This document shows, piece after piece, positions 12,001 to 23,865 of a stretch of 64,000 nucleotides of DNA. Origin of the DNA: Morella rubra (Eukaryota > Streptophyta > Magnoliopsida > Fagales > Myricaceae); assembly GCA_003952965.2 (NCBI GenBank), contig CM025855.1, positions 7,337,419 to 7,401,418 of the forward strand. The letters run 5' to 3'. Within the stretch, counting starts at the first letter, position 1; each line of letters opens with the position of its first letter. The notes below the pieces were generated by a model. The model was not told where the DNA came from and searched no databases. It saw nothing but the letters and a program-made list of their open reading frames with translations. Both the position numbers and the translations under genes were made by a program.

Positions 12001-15000
12001 TAACTTAGATTAATTTCTACATATTCATTTCCTAGCTCAATGTGATTAATTAGCATGAAAATCCTATCATAATTCTTTTTCTCTAGGTACTCGGCTACTC
12101 CTTGAGTTCTCATTGGCATTGCTTTGTTTTTGTCTTATTAGCATGCATATTTATGTTGAGGGCTCTTGTGGACCAATCAGTTTGTGCTTGTTAAGAGATT
12201 TTGTGTGATTTGATGAAGCCCTAATCATTACCTAGAAAAGAGAAGAGAAGACACTTAACATTTTCTGCCCATTGCCACCCATGATAGCCATTCAACAAGT
12301 TTGCTTCTTGTAGTTAAGTATATATCCATGATTACTTAGAGCTAGATTAGGTGGCAAGTTAGAGATGACCCTATTAGTTAACCATGGTTAGTCTAAGCTA
12401 TTTAAAGCCAAAATTGAACATGTGAAGCCTTTGATCTCCTTGGAAGTGACGAAATAGAGAGAAAGGGGGAGTGAACGTGAAAGACCAGACCAAGCCGTGG
12501 AGAAGAAGAATAGAAGAGAATATGATAAGAAAAAGAAGAGAGAAGGAGGAGAGGAGAGACAGAAGAAAAGAAAAAAAAATGAGAGGTAAGGCCATAGAAA
12601 GCTTTCGGCCATGGTAGAATTACCTCTCTCATGAGCCATTTTCCCTAAATTTTTCTTCTTGAATACCTTACTAATATTGAGGCTCGCCATAGGAATTTTC
12701 AAGGGTCATCAATAGATCAACCGAAGCTAGCAAGGTAAGGATGATATAGGTTTGTTTTAAAATGGGGTTTGGGGTATTTTGTTGTGATTTGGTGATGGAA
12801 AAACAAACTTGGGGGTCACGGCTTGGGCTGGATGATGGCTTTGGGAGTTTTCTTGTGGAATAGACACATGCATGTAGTTAGATGAGGATGAAATGGGGAA
12901 GAAGAAATTCATTTGGCTGAATAGTTGTTCATTGCATTTTTTTTTTTTTAGAAAATCGCGCTTGCCTTGATGTTTGAGTGGTGTTGGATACTTTGCATGT
13001 AGGTAATGTGGGTATAAAAGGGGGATAAACACCTAAATAGGTCACGGTTTGTACTTAGAGAAAAAGAACAATGCATGCAAGAGTAGTTTTGTAGATTTCT
13101 TTCCTTTTTTTCATGTTTTGTTTAAACCTTGTGAATTAGTGCACTTGTGACCTTGGAAATGAAGAAAGAAAAAGAAATGGAATCATGTGGAACATGGAGG
13201 GTCACGGCCTATGGAGAACTCTTCTTGAGTTCTAGTGGCTGGAAAATGTTAAAGGAGTGGCATCTAGCCACATGCATGAGTGTTTGATGATTTGAAAAGG
13301 AAAAATTAGTAATGAAAGCTTTTGCATTGTGAGTTGTTGCTGCTTATCATCCCTGAATGTATTTTGATGCTATCAATATTTCATTTACATAGAGGTATAC
13401 ATAGGTTTATGTCAAAAGCTAAACAAAACACATTCATGCAAAGTTTCTTAAGATATAAAACACTCGAATGCACTAGGAAACATTTCAAGTAGAAGTAGTT
13501 TGTATTTTTGCACGAAATTTTCCAAAAATGAAGTTTAGTATCTATAGGTATTGCCTAAAAATTTCAGTTAAAATGAATAAGTAGAAAGGTCCGAAATGCC
13601 CTTTGAAGCAGTTGGGGGTAGTTTCGGTATTTTAGAGAAAATTAAGGGTAAAAACGTCCAAGTCTAAAATTCGGGCTTATGGAAATAATGGACTTAATTC
13701 AAGGGAATTTGGGTAGAAATTTGAGCCCAAAACTAATTTACATGAGGCTTAAAACACAAGGCTTAATGCGAACCTAAACCTTGCCCATTAGATTTAATGA
13801 GCTAATAAGCAATTAAATAAAAAGTAGTTTAGTATTAAATCAAATATGTAAAATACTATTCCTACTAGGTCCATTTGAATTAATTAAGTGATTAGATGAA
13901 GAATAATAACTAATGAATATATGAAAAGTAGTTAATTAGGTATTAATTTAGAATTAAACAAAAGAGGAATAATAAAGCACTAATATAAGCCTTACGTCGA
14001 ATAAAATTAGAACATAGTTAATAACGTAATAATAAAATACGAATTTGCAAGGTAAGAGAATGTTTTGCACCTTATCTTTTGTTCGAAAAATTAGAGAGTA
14101 CATTTTTGCATTTTATTTTTATTTGAAGCTTATGTGAGTTTGGAAATTTCATATGCTTGCAACATGTCATATTGCATAATCATCTCATGGGTATGGAAGT
14201 ATTGAAAGACTGGAAAGAACCTATCCCAAGGTGGTCTTGAGATCGGATTACTATACTGTTCATGATGGGAAACGTGCAAGCCACCACTAATGGAAATAGT
14301 GGGTGGTTTCCCTAGGCAATGGTATGAGGCTTGCCTAACTGGGTCCTGGTGTGTGTGATGCACAGGACAGTCCCAGAGGAGAGGAGGGACACACAACCAT
14401 GACTCTGGGGGAAAACTGGGCACAGTAGGGACACCTCTACTGGACCGAAAAAAGAAAGAAAGAGAAATGACCGGGAAACTGATGCATCATTTCTGCAATG
14501 CATCCATCTACATTGAGATACTGTTGATTGCTACCGGTGCTTCATTTACTGCACTCTTGTTTACTATGATTGTTAATGCTTATCTGTTATAGATATCATG
14601 TCCCCTTTCCTCTCTTACTGAGTTAATAAGACTCACCTCTTATGTTTTGTATTTTTGTATATGGTGACATGGATACTAAAAATGAAGCTTTTTGAGTTAG
14701 CATATCATGGATCTCGATCCTTATATCTTGGTTTTGAAGATTTGGGTTTCGGACATGTTCGAGATACTGGTAGAACACGAGCCCCATTGGTACCTCAAGG
14801 GACCTTATTTACCCCTACTGCCCCGTTTAGAGGATTTCGATCTGATCGATGTGCCCCCATGCTCCTTAGTCTTGACCTCACCCTACCGACCCCGTCGGTG
14901 AAAGGTATTCGTGTCTCACCTTAAACTAGTATTGTAGACCTTACCTCCGATACTAATGCGGAGGACTAGTATGCCCTAATTTCGATGCAGTATCTTTTGT

Positions 15001-16340
15001 TTTCCTTATCTTTTGGTGTATATATCCGCTTTTAAAACACAGCTGTATTAGCATGGTAAGTTTTAGAAAGCTCCCACTTTTGTATTCACTTAGCTCTTTT
15101 GTAGTCCTAGTGTAGGACGTATTTTGGAAAAACCGTAATTAGTAATGAAAACTTATACTCACTATTTCGAGTTTCTTCCTTATCTTATTTCTTATTCCTT
15201 ATTCCTTATTTTTTTTAACATTGTTACGCTTTCTTTTATTCCAAAAGTTTCAAACAACAAAACTTTTCCAAAATGTTTAACCCTTGTTGATTTACCGTCT
15301 TTTTCCTGAATCACATTATCGTTTCTTAATGCATTTCCCAATTACTAATATTACAACGATATTTTCAAATAAAACTCCTGCTAAGCTTTTCAAAGTTAAG
15401 TAGTGAATGCTTAACAGGATCAATTTGTACCGTAATCTTCGCCTGTATGCATACTATCTCTATAGGTGAGCAGTGAGCCTAGGAGGCAAGTACAGGCACA
15501 AGGCATGACGTTTCGCAAGATTGTTGTTTTGCAGTCGGGAATGGAGCATCTATTCGGACGTGGCGGGATCCTTGGGTTCTGGGATTACCATCTTTTAGGC
15601 CCTGCCCACATTCGAGTTTCCCAATTGTTGACTTCGATTATCTGGTGCAGAGTTTTATTATCCCATTCACAAATTTATGGAATCGCAATCTTATCGAAAG
15701 AACCTTTGCTCAAGAATCGGTTGATAAAATCTTATAGCTTCGTAACCCTCACTCCCTGGAGGATGATAAAGTTTTTTGGGAGCCTGCTCTTCGGGTTTAT
15801 TTTCTGTTAAATCAGCTTATTTCCTGTTACTGTCAGTTCGGGATCCTTCTTTGGGCCCGATCCCTCCAGTTGCCTGGAAAAAAATTTGGAGCGTTAAAAT
15901 GCATGAACGCTTAAAATTCTTTCTTTGGAAGGTGGCTTGGGATATATTGTCCACTCGGATGAAATTCGCTGAAAAACTACGGGACAATTTTCTTGGTACG
16001 GTTCTTTGCCCCCTATGTGGAGCCCCCGAAGAATCGATTAACCACTTATTTTTCTACTGCTCTTATTCTCACTTCATTTGGCGTATTGCCCCTTGGCCTC
16101 TCTCTGTGGATGTTTTTGGTTCGGGTCATATCACTCAGTGGATACAGGCCATCCTAGATCCTCCTCGACTCCTTGGTATTCCGGAACCTGAGTCTCAAGA
16201 TTTCCAAATAGTACTTACTTGCTAGTAGATTCCATTTTATAGAGTGGCTTGGTAGTTGGGTCCAAATTCACATTGTCTGGGATCATGCATGACACCTTAT
16301 TAGTCGCTCTAAAAATTAAAGTAGAAAGTAAAAAAAAAAA
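9050..16340 (+). mobile_element. LINE (non-LTR retrotransposon) ORF2 relic, interrupted by a 4-kb insertion
   Basis: Fragments of one LINE ORF2 run in order on the plus strand. An AP-endonuclease piece has LLVGDFNVVGS near 9200 and GNPYTWNN-like GFNDNPYTWNNGRYGG near 9315. Reverse transcriptase follows, with NPINLCN-like HYHPINLCN near 10315, LDMSKAYDRMKW at 10525-10561 and the catalytic YADDVLLFG at 10843. Next are the region with CRFWWGYKHDKHRN near 11208 and the zinc-binding reverse-transcriptase domain (zf-RVT) at 15776-16225, with CPLCGAPEESINHLFFYC. Many stops and frame changes break it, so it cannot encode a working protein. Between 11501 and 15510 it is interrupted by an unrelated insertion. 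An A-rich run at 16329-16342 may be the remains of the tail. Confidence 0.9.
11501..15510. mobile_element. Solo-LTR-like insertion (~4.0 kb) in the LINE
   Basis: The inserted block starts TGTGACACCCCTCC, as many Ty3/Gypsy LTRs do, and ends GGCATGACG. It is flanked by TTTTG (11496-11500) and TTTCG (15511-15515), a 5-base target duplication with one C-to-T difference. Removing the block and one flank copy returns the LINE to a continuous frame from FWKGMLK to AVGNG. Inside I see no gag, protease, RT or integrase frame and no second copy of the ends, so a single very long LTR left by recombination is the simplest reading. A LARD-type non-autonomous element is the alternative. The stretch around 14610-14640 (CTCTCTTACTGAGTTAATAA, then ACTCACCTC) resembles a block seen in other long plant LTRs, from memory only. 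Confidence 0.75.
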
Positions 16341-19300
16341 ATCATTTTTACTAAACATTATTTGTTGATAAACTAATTACATGTTGATCAAGTTAATAAA
16401 TTTGGTGAATCGCTAGAAAGATTTATTGAAATTCATCTTTTTGTAAAATGAAAAAAGAAGAAGAAGAAAAATGCCAGGATTTTAGGCCGTCGACTGACAT
16501 CGGCAGAAGAGCGTACCACGCTCATAAGATGTGGGATGTCGCTGCAAAAGAGCAGGGCTTGATCTTGGATTCACGAAGCTCTCCAGCTCAGTAAAGATCA
16601 CATCCTTCTTCCGTCCTAACACTGCATGCAGAGACTACGTGAAATGTTTTTTCTGTGTTTTTTTTTTTTTTTTTTTTGTAGATTTGATTGGCTACGTTTA
16701 TTACATGGATTTGTTATGGCTGGTAAATAAAAAGAAAAAAATTGACTGAAAAAAATGAAGAAGAGAAGACTGAATAGATTTGGTGGTCAATTGAATACTC
16801 ATGATCGGAGAGTCAATTTTTTGTACTCTGTTTTCAGAAGGATCAAAAGCATTTTGGTCCAAACTCATTGGAAGCTAGCAAAGCACCATATAAAAATAGT
16901 TACACATGAATAGAAATATTAAGTTGTTTCCGATTATTTTCTGGAATTATATGGTATAATTTAAAGAGAAATATTGTATATCTTTTTCTTTGAATTGTAT
17001 TGGGCAAAAAATCAAAGAGAATCATTTCTACCCCGATTTGTTCTTGAATGATTTGAACATACATATTCTGTTGACTTCAACTTATTGGACAATCGTTGAT
17101 TTATTTAAGATTATTAAACAGTGTTATGTTCAATAGTACGGGCAACTGGGACGTCCTTTTTATGATGTTTAAAGTCAATAGAAAAGAAAAATAAAACAAG
17201 TGGCCTATACCGAAGCTAAACGATGCTGAAACATATATGCTGTGTTGAAGCCAGTGCGCACTTTATGTGCAGAAGAGCTCTCTTAACCCTTCGGGCAAAT
17301 CCATGTTCTATATATTCATGACTTCTCTTTTGTCATTTATCAAAACCTCCCTGTGACTGCTCAATCAGAGTAATAATATTTTTACAGTGTAACTGACTTC
17401 TTCTGTATCATCTCTCTTGCGAAAAAGATGACAGTAGCGTCGAAAAAGATAGCGTTCAATGACATCGAGGGAAAGGCGTGAATAATCTGAAAGTAGGACT
17501 ACTGATCTTTGTCTAAGATGTTAAAAAATATGATGAAGTCGCCTGGGTAAAAAATGGACAAAGAGAAATGGAACAGTAAAAATTACGTATAAGCTGTACT
17601 AACTGCTCAAGAGTGGACAGAAAACATCAAGGGAAGGCGTGAATAATTATCGATTAATAAGCGAATTGACAATACGTAGAACACTTTTTTTTTTATAGAC
17701 GGAGATTCCCTGTTTCTTATGTTCTATGATAACTCCAACAGTACGGTACTGAGAGTACTCAGAGTGCGCGCCAGACACAAGAAGTCATCTGCAGCATCGA
17801 TGCCTCCAAAGAATGAGCTCTCGCGATCTGCAGATGTGCTATATATATATATGGACTTCAAACAGTACGTCCTTGCTTATTAAAAAAAAAAAAAAAGTAC
17901 GTCCTTTCTGAGAATTCTGTACCAAATGGTTGGAAAGGAACTAACTCTGTTGGGATCGAAATCTAACTAAGAACCATTTGTTGCGGCTGTCTGTCATGGG
18001 TGGCCACGATCTCACGCTTTGAAATGGGCAATGGGTGTGATTTCTGAAGGAACTAGCGTCGCTCGATTCGGATGGAAACCCTAATCCAGGTACCATTTAT
18101 TGCAGGAGTCCATCATAGGTAGCTAGACAGAAGACAGGCTGGAAATGGTGCAAGTGCTTGGGAAGGAAGTAGGCAGACGAGCTGCTCAGTTGGGTGGGGA
18201 AAAAAGCTTCAGAACTAATGACACGAGCTCATATTATGTCGTACGGACGATCGAGTTTCCTTGTCCATCTACATGAGCTGGCTGGTGTACTTGGGCAATC
18301 AATGGAGAGCTGGCTGGCGTACTTGGGCAATCAGCCATTGTTGTTTCCGAGATTTTTTTTAAAATAAATACAATTCTTCACCTTTATTGATATTTTGTAT
18401 TTTAAATTATATTTTTGTGTAATTTAACTCGTTATTCATTTCAGATGCTTTATATTCTCCTTTAAAAATTGTTCGTTATTGTTATATTTTTAAATGGAGT
18501 GTGATTTTTTATACCGGAAACTACGATTTTATCTCTTATATATTTCTTTGACAATCATGGTTTTATTCCTCATTTTACTTATCAAAAATTATAGTGTAGA
18601 AAATGACTAGTTGGTTGGTAAAGTAAAGAATCAAAGACTAATGTGTTTGAGTACTCTGTTTAATTTCATCATAGAAAAATATCTTCGTCCAACTATCTCT
18701 AAAATATTAGAATTAGAAAAAAAAAAATACATTTTACACCTTTCATGTTACACCCTAAACTATCAAATTTCATATATTACATCCTAAACTAAATTCCATA
18801 TATTACATCCTAAATTATGAATAGACTTATAATTTGCACCGGTATTATAATCTCACAATTAAATCAATCAAAACCTAAGATGTAAAAGTAGAAACATATT
18901 AGTAATTGAACTATGAATAGACTCATGTCGCAATGTTAAAAATCAAAGTGTAACATAGGATGTAAAAGTAGAAATTGAAAGTGCAAAGTATGGAGTTTGG
19001 TAATTTGAGATAAAATTTACAAAAATTATAGTAGTTTGATAGTGCGAATTGAAGTTTTATTCACTGAATTTTTACGAAAATTTTAAAAATTCACTGGATT
19101 TTTTTTTTTTTTTTTTTACAAAAATCTTAAAATTCACTAGGTTTGCTCTTTAGTAACTCGACGTGATCTTGTGTTTAGAAATTTTCGTTAAATTATTTTG
19201 ACGGAATTGGGTTGAATTAGTTATGGTACTAACATTGCAAACCTAGTAAATTTTAAAACTTTTTTTTTTGAAGTTTTTTCCAACATTCTTTATGTGAATC

Positions 19301-20482
19301 ACATAGCTACATTCACAAAAAAGAAAAAAAAAATACAATTAAAATTTATTGTCATTCCAAATATTTTTTAGAGGGCCCACAAACTTCACGAACACTGGCA
19401 TCTCCGCAAGCATCTGATTCACAAACTGCTTATGTGAGATTGAGAATTTGATTACCCTGTCTACTATGTGTGAAGTGCAAGCAGGAGCAGTACAGTGAGT
19501 CTCAGGTAATAGCGTCAGTCCTTAAGAACTTTAATGCAAGCTCTTATATGCAAGCTTTTAAGCAGGAGCAGTACAGGATCCTGTACTCTATTTTTGGGAA
19601 GGAACAGATCTGTGTTGATATGTTTGTTTGGATTCTTCATATAAGGTGTCAATGATGATTATTTACAAGTCTAAATATTGCATGCTTGCGATCATCAGTA
19701 CTTTTACTTTTGATGAAATAATTACACCATACCAAATATTCAATCCAAGTAGCCTTGTTTTACACTTATCATTAGATTGAATAAGTTTGATATGTTTCTC
19801 TTTAGTTAGGATCTACACTCTCCTTTAATAAAACGTTATATATCATTTGCAGAAATAAAATTTTGCACAATATTTTCCACATGTATAAGCCTATGTTTGG
19901 ATGGACAAAAAAAATTTCTGATGATTTGTTTTTTGTTGGAATTAGTGTAGATTTTTTTAAAATTGATGAAAAGTTTTATTGAAATTTGTAAAAAGCTATT
20001 AGAGTTTATAAAAAGTTATTACCGTCTATAAAAATATATTGAAATTGATGAAAAAGTGATTATAAAAATTTATTTTAAAAAATCTTTTGGTAGCTGAAGA
20101 GAGGCTAAAAGTAATAAGATATAGATACATCCATAGAGATTGAAATTATATATATCTTAATCCCGACCTTAAGATTGGTCATACATACCCTTCTTCTTCT
20201 TTTTTTAATAAAATACAAAAAGAACCGGTCAACTCAATGATCTCAGTTCCTTCTTGACTTAGAGTCTTACATTACTAAAATAATGTTAACTCTTATAATA
20301 GAGAGTTTATCTCTTATAATCTTATCCTTATATTAATGATTATACAAGTATATCCTGTGAACTTAATCTTCTCACAATGTGTCTATTTACCTAACTACTT
20401 AAATTTTGTATTTCTCTTATTTTTTTTTTTTCTCTCTTATTTTAAATTATTTTTTTTATATTTTAATTTTAACATCCTCTCC
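16341..20482. other. Spacer with no gene seen; minor repeats
   Basis: No coding region can be supported. It contains poly-T runs near 16657-16677 and 19100-19118 and poly-A near 17881-17895. A 27-base unit (GAGCTGGCTGGTGTACTTGG and on) is repeated at 18275 and 18307. 18720-19040 is loosely palindromic and rich in TTACACCCTAAACTA-like words that recall the MITE at 20936, but it is too degraded to delimit. Confidence 0.5.
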
Positions 20483-20561
20483 TATTTGGCGTACAGATCT
20501 CAGTATTCGTTATTTGGCGTACAGATCTCAGTATTCGTTATTTGGCGTACAGATCTCAGTA
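20483..20561. repeat. Tandem repeat, 28-base unit, 2.8 copies
   Basis: The unit beginning TATTTGGCGTACAGATCTCA occurs at 20483, 20511 and 20539. The third copy stops after 23 bases. The copies are identical over their shared length, so the expansion is recent. Confidence 0.95.
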
Positions 20562-20935
20562 CATGACAAATAGCGTATGGGAACATGATCAGTGAGAGGA
20601 CCCTTTTGCCTGCTTTTTCTTTTCCTCTTTTGACTGAACCCAGACACCCTAGTTCAACTCTTTTAAAGGTATCGAATATTGTGCTCCTTTAAAAAAAAAA
20701 AAAAAAAAAAAAAGGGGACACGAGAAAGACCTAAACAAGAAAACCAAATATGTGCAAAAACTGCCAACCCAATCTGGGGGCTATATTCTCCATCAGATTA
20801 TATGAGCGATCCAGCTGTATGATTAGATGTTATAAGGAGAGTACGGAACATGCAGAGTTGTCAGTTTTTAGTTGAAAGACATAAAAAGAGTTTAGTATTC
20901 AAACGGCAGATGATCACAATATATGTATATAAATA

Positions 20936-21313
20936 GGGGAAAATACACTTTTCACCCACAAACTACCGGAGTAGTGACACATTGCACCCCAAACTACCAT
21001 CTTTAAGACATTGCACCCTCAAACTACCAATGTTATACATTTTGCACCCTAAACTACCCACTTTGACACATTACACCCTCCAACTACTAATATTAAACAC
21101 TTTGCACCCTCTATTTGACAATAATACCCTTAAGAAATTAATGAATTGACAACAATATCTAAGGGCATTATCGTCATTTTAGTTTGAAAATTTGATAAAG
21201 GGTGCAAAGTGTTAAAAATTGGTAGTTAGAGGGTGCAATGTGTCAAAATTGGTAGTTTAGGGTGCAAAGTGTAAAATATATGGTAGTTCATGGGTGAAAA
21301 GTGTATTTTCCCC
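20936..21313. mobile_element. Mutator-like MITE (family A), inserted at the MIR319 TATA box
   Basis: 378 bases with terminal inverted repeats of about 32 bases, starting GGGGAAAATACACTTTTCAC on both strands. The whole element is palindromic, and the centre carries a short AT-rich loop near 21130. ATATAAATA flanks it on both sides (20927-20935 and 21314-21322), a 9-base target duplication as made by Mutator-like transposases. It encodes nothing. A second, more degraded copy lies at 54291-54692. Confidence 0.9.
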
Positions 21314-21322
21314 ATATAAATA
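21314..21322 (+). promoter_or_regulatory. TATA box of the MIR319 gene
   Basis: ATATAAATA directly abuts the right end of the MITE and is followed at normal distance by a C/T-rich start region (about 21340-21350). The same nine bases lie on the far side of the MITE at 20927-20935. Placing the start site about 30 bases downstream is inference. Confidence 0.6.
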
Positions 21323-21627
21323 TAACGCCGGCCCCCAAATCTCTATCTCAGGTGCCTATAGATTTGCATGTCGGCGTTCAGCCTCTGTTTACATACAAAA
21401 GCCTCCCCGCCTCTCTTGCATTCCTCGTACCTTGATCCCATTCTAAGCCCACTCCCTTCTTGATCTTCACCTTTCTCATGACGGGCCTGCAAGTCTGATT
21501 CGATTTGCGCTGTTTATTGGTTTCCAGATCCGTCATCGGGCCATTTGTTTGTCACTGTCATGCATGCTTGTGTTTGTGTTTGCATTGATAAAGAAAAGAA
21601 CAGAGAGGAGAAAGACGGAGAGAGTGG

Positions 21628-21845
21628 GGTAAGGGTTATGGAAGAAGGAGCTCTCTTCAGTCCAGTCCGAGGCAGTTCGAGGGGCTGACACTCAGCTGCT
21701 GACTCGTTGGTTCAAGAACCCATCAAAAAAAGGTCCAAGCTAGGTGTGTTTTTGATCCAACGATGCAGGAGCTGTGATCGCTTGAAGCTGTCACGTCTTG
21801 GACTGAAGGGAGCTCCCTTAAGTTCCACAACCTTCGTATTCACCT
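21628..21845 (+). ncRNA. MIR319: MIR319 microRNA precursor
   Basis: The mature 21-mer lies at 21798-21818 and begins TTGGACTGAAGGGAGCTCC, the miR319 sequence known throughout land plants. It silences class-II TCP transcription factors (TCP2, 3, 4, 10, 24) and related targets that control leaf shape and growth. The complementary star strand is at 21648-21668 (GAGCTCTCTTCAGTCCAGTC). The lower stem continues outside the duplex, GGTTATGGAA (21634-21643) opposite TTCCACAACC (21823-21832), as expected for the base-to-loop and loop-to-base processed miR319 stem. The arms are separated by about 130 bases, which is normal for this family. Some of the intervening sequence also pairs. The primary transcript probably starts near 21345. 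Confidence 0.95.
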
Positions 21846-23865
21846 TGTAACTTGCAGATAGTTCATCTTCTTCGTGTTAAAAGAAATCCGCGCACTGATA
21901 AACACTTATGTCATGAAACTGTTTTCTTTCTATTTTTGTGTTTTAGATTTTTCGCAGAACGCTCAGTTTTTTTGTCCTTCTTCCTTTTACCTATTTTTGG
22001 TACTCGTCCTAAATCCTAAATATAGATTGATGTGGAATGATATGACATAATAATCACTGAAAAGTTAAATGTATGGTTGATATTCTCGAGATAAATATAC
22101 CTAGTTTGGACCAAAAAAAGTTGTTTCTTCAAAGGATCATGTTATAGAAAGATGTTTCCATATACATAATACATTTGAAATGGGATGATTTTTAGCAAGA
22201 AGCTGTCGTCTTTTATAAGTATGCATTTTTTATTTTGACACAATCTATATTATAATGAGAGTCTTGTTTGGATGTTGGGAACAAAATTAGACTAACTTGG
22301 AAAATTAAAGAAAAAATTATTTTTTAGAATGTTCAAATCAAAGTTGCTTGAGTAAGTGAATGTATTTTTTTTTTCAACATCTCTCTTTAGGCTACACCAA
22401 TGGAAGGAGGTGAGTTTCTTTGTGAGAAAACCCGATATTATCTGCACATGAACGCTTGTCTAGGTCATTCAGATGTTGCTGCAAGGGTTCCTTTCACTAG
22501 TTGGGCTTCGCCCTTTGATCATTTACTGGTGAAAAAAGCAATTGAGTTCTTTGTTTTCTGAATGATCTCTCTATCTCTCTATCTCCCTTCTTCTCTTTTC
22601 CTCCATTCCTGAGAAACCTTTAGAGTCTTCATACCTCATTTTGCAGGACTGCTGCATGGAGCTGATCCTGTTGCCACCCTCGTATCATCAGGTTTTCACG
22701 AGAGTCCGAATCGTGACTCCAAACTTATACTTGTGGTTTATAATTTCTTTGGACGTCTTTATTAATAAAGGAATAAATGCATCGAGAGTCCGAATTGTGT
22801 CTCCCATGAAGTGATTTAGCGGGGACAATTCTTGTTGTCTCCCTGGTGCGTTGATCTGCAGAAGTGGCTAGCTAGCTAGCTGTTGACAAGTCTTGCACAC
22901 ATGCAGGGCACATTTTATATTCTCTCTGAACCATTCCCACTTGTCTAACGTACATACATGTATATATATCTTTCCGATACTAATTCTTTGCTCGGATCAG
23001 AACACAGTACTTCCACTGGGGGCTCGAAGGCTTGGAGAAACAACGACAATCGGTCATCGGAGTCGCTGGTGCTACGATGGCGTTCCATCCTGCTGAAAGG
23101 GTAGTTCCCGGGCCTCACCCATTGACAACTGGCCTTGATCGTGCCGCATAAATCTTATTATATGAACAGTGCAGATTTTCATAAGCGAAAAACTGTGTGC
23201 AGAGATTTTCCCATAAATTCTACACTATTTTTCAACGATCTTGTTACTTTTGAAAGAAATATTTGAGGACTCGTGTAATTTCCCAGTTCATCCAAATATT
23301 ACTGAAAGCATTCAGGTATTTCAAAACCTTCTTACTTCATTAATTGGTGGTGAACTCAATCATGCATGCGAGATCCGCCAAGATATCCGGCTAATAGAAA
23401 AATAGTTAATTTCATGTACTCAACTCTGCCACTTCTGGATCCCACGATTCCTTCCTAGAGTTTCGGTACTGTCGAGCTCTTAATTGGTGCCGTTTTTTGT
23501 GGTGATAGACCCGTAGCTTTGTCTGTTTTAATTATGTTTTGTTTAGTCCACCTTAGTGCACATGTGGCGGTCATGTAATAGACTGTATGTTCTCCCCGGC
23601 TTGCCTGCCAAAAAGAAAGAAAAAAAAAACTCTATATATGCATGCCACTTCTCTATGATCTTCATTAAGCATTAAACAAAACAATTAATTAATTTCCTTG
23701 GAAGTGCAAGAGTATCTGACCGATTATACTTGATCATATTCCCCATATCTGTATTTGCTTCGAGGAAAAAGAAAAAGAATAGCAGAATTAATCAAACAGA
23801 TGAACTATATGATATCTGCATTCAGACAGACAAATTAAAATAGATTTGATGCACAAGCACCAACG
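21846..23865. other. MIR319 downstream region and spacer
   Basis: Probable 3' part of the MIR319 primary transcript, then spacer. A short frame at 22400-22560 (starting MEGGEFLCEKTRYYLHMN) follows an acceptor-like CTCTCTTTAG, but has no recognised homologue and I do not call it. CTCTATCTCTCTATCTC occurs at 22567-22583. Confidence 0.4.

Noticed and set aside
12388..12702. Minus-strand frames rich in Phe, Leu and Ser
   Set aside because: They come from a purine-rich stretch on the plus strand within the LTR-like insertion; low complexity, not coding.
14655..14924. Plus-strand frame of 89 codons in the LTR-like insertion
   Set aside because: No homology that I recognise to gag, pol or any gene. 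The second overlapping frame is just as long, as expected by chance.
16531..16749. 72-codon frame with a poly-Phe stretch
   Set aside because: Created by a T-run; no homology.
18720..19040. TTACACCCTAAACTA-rich, loosely palindromic stretch as another family A MITE
   Set aside because: Shares words with the MITE at 20936 but has no matching ends or target duplication, so it cannot be delimited.
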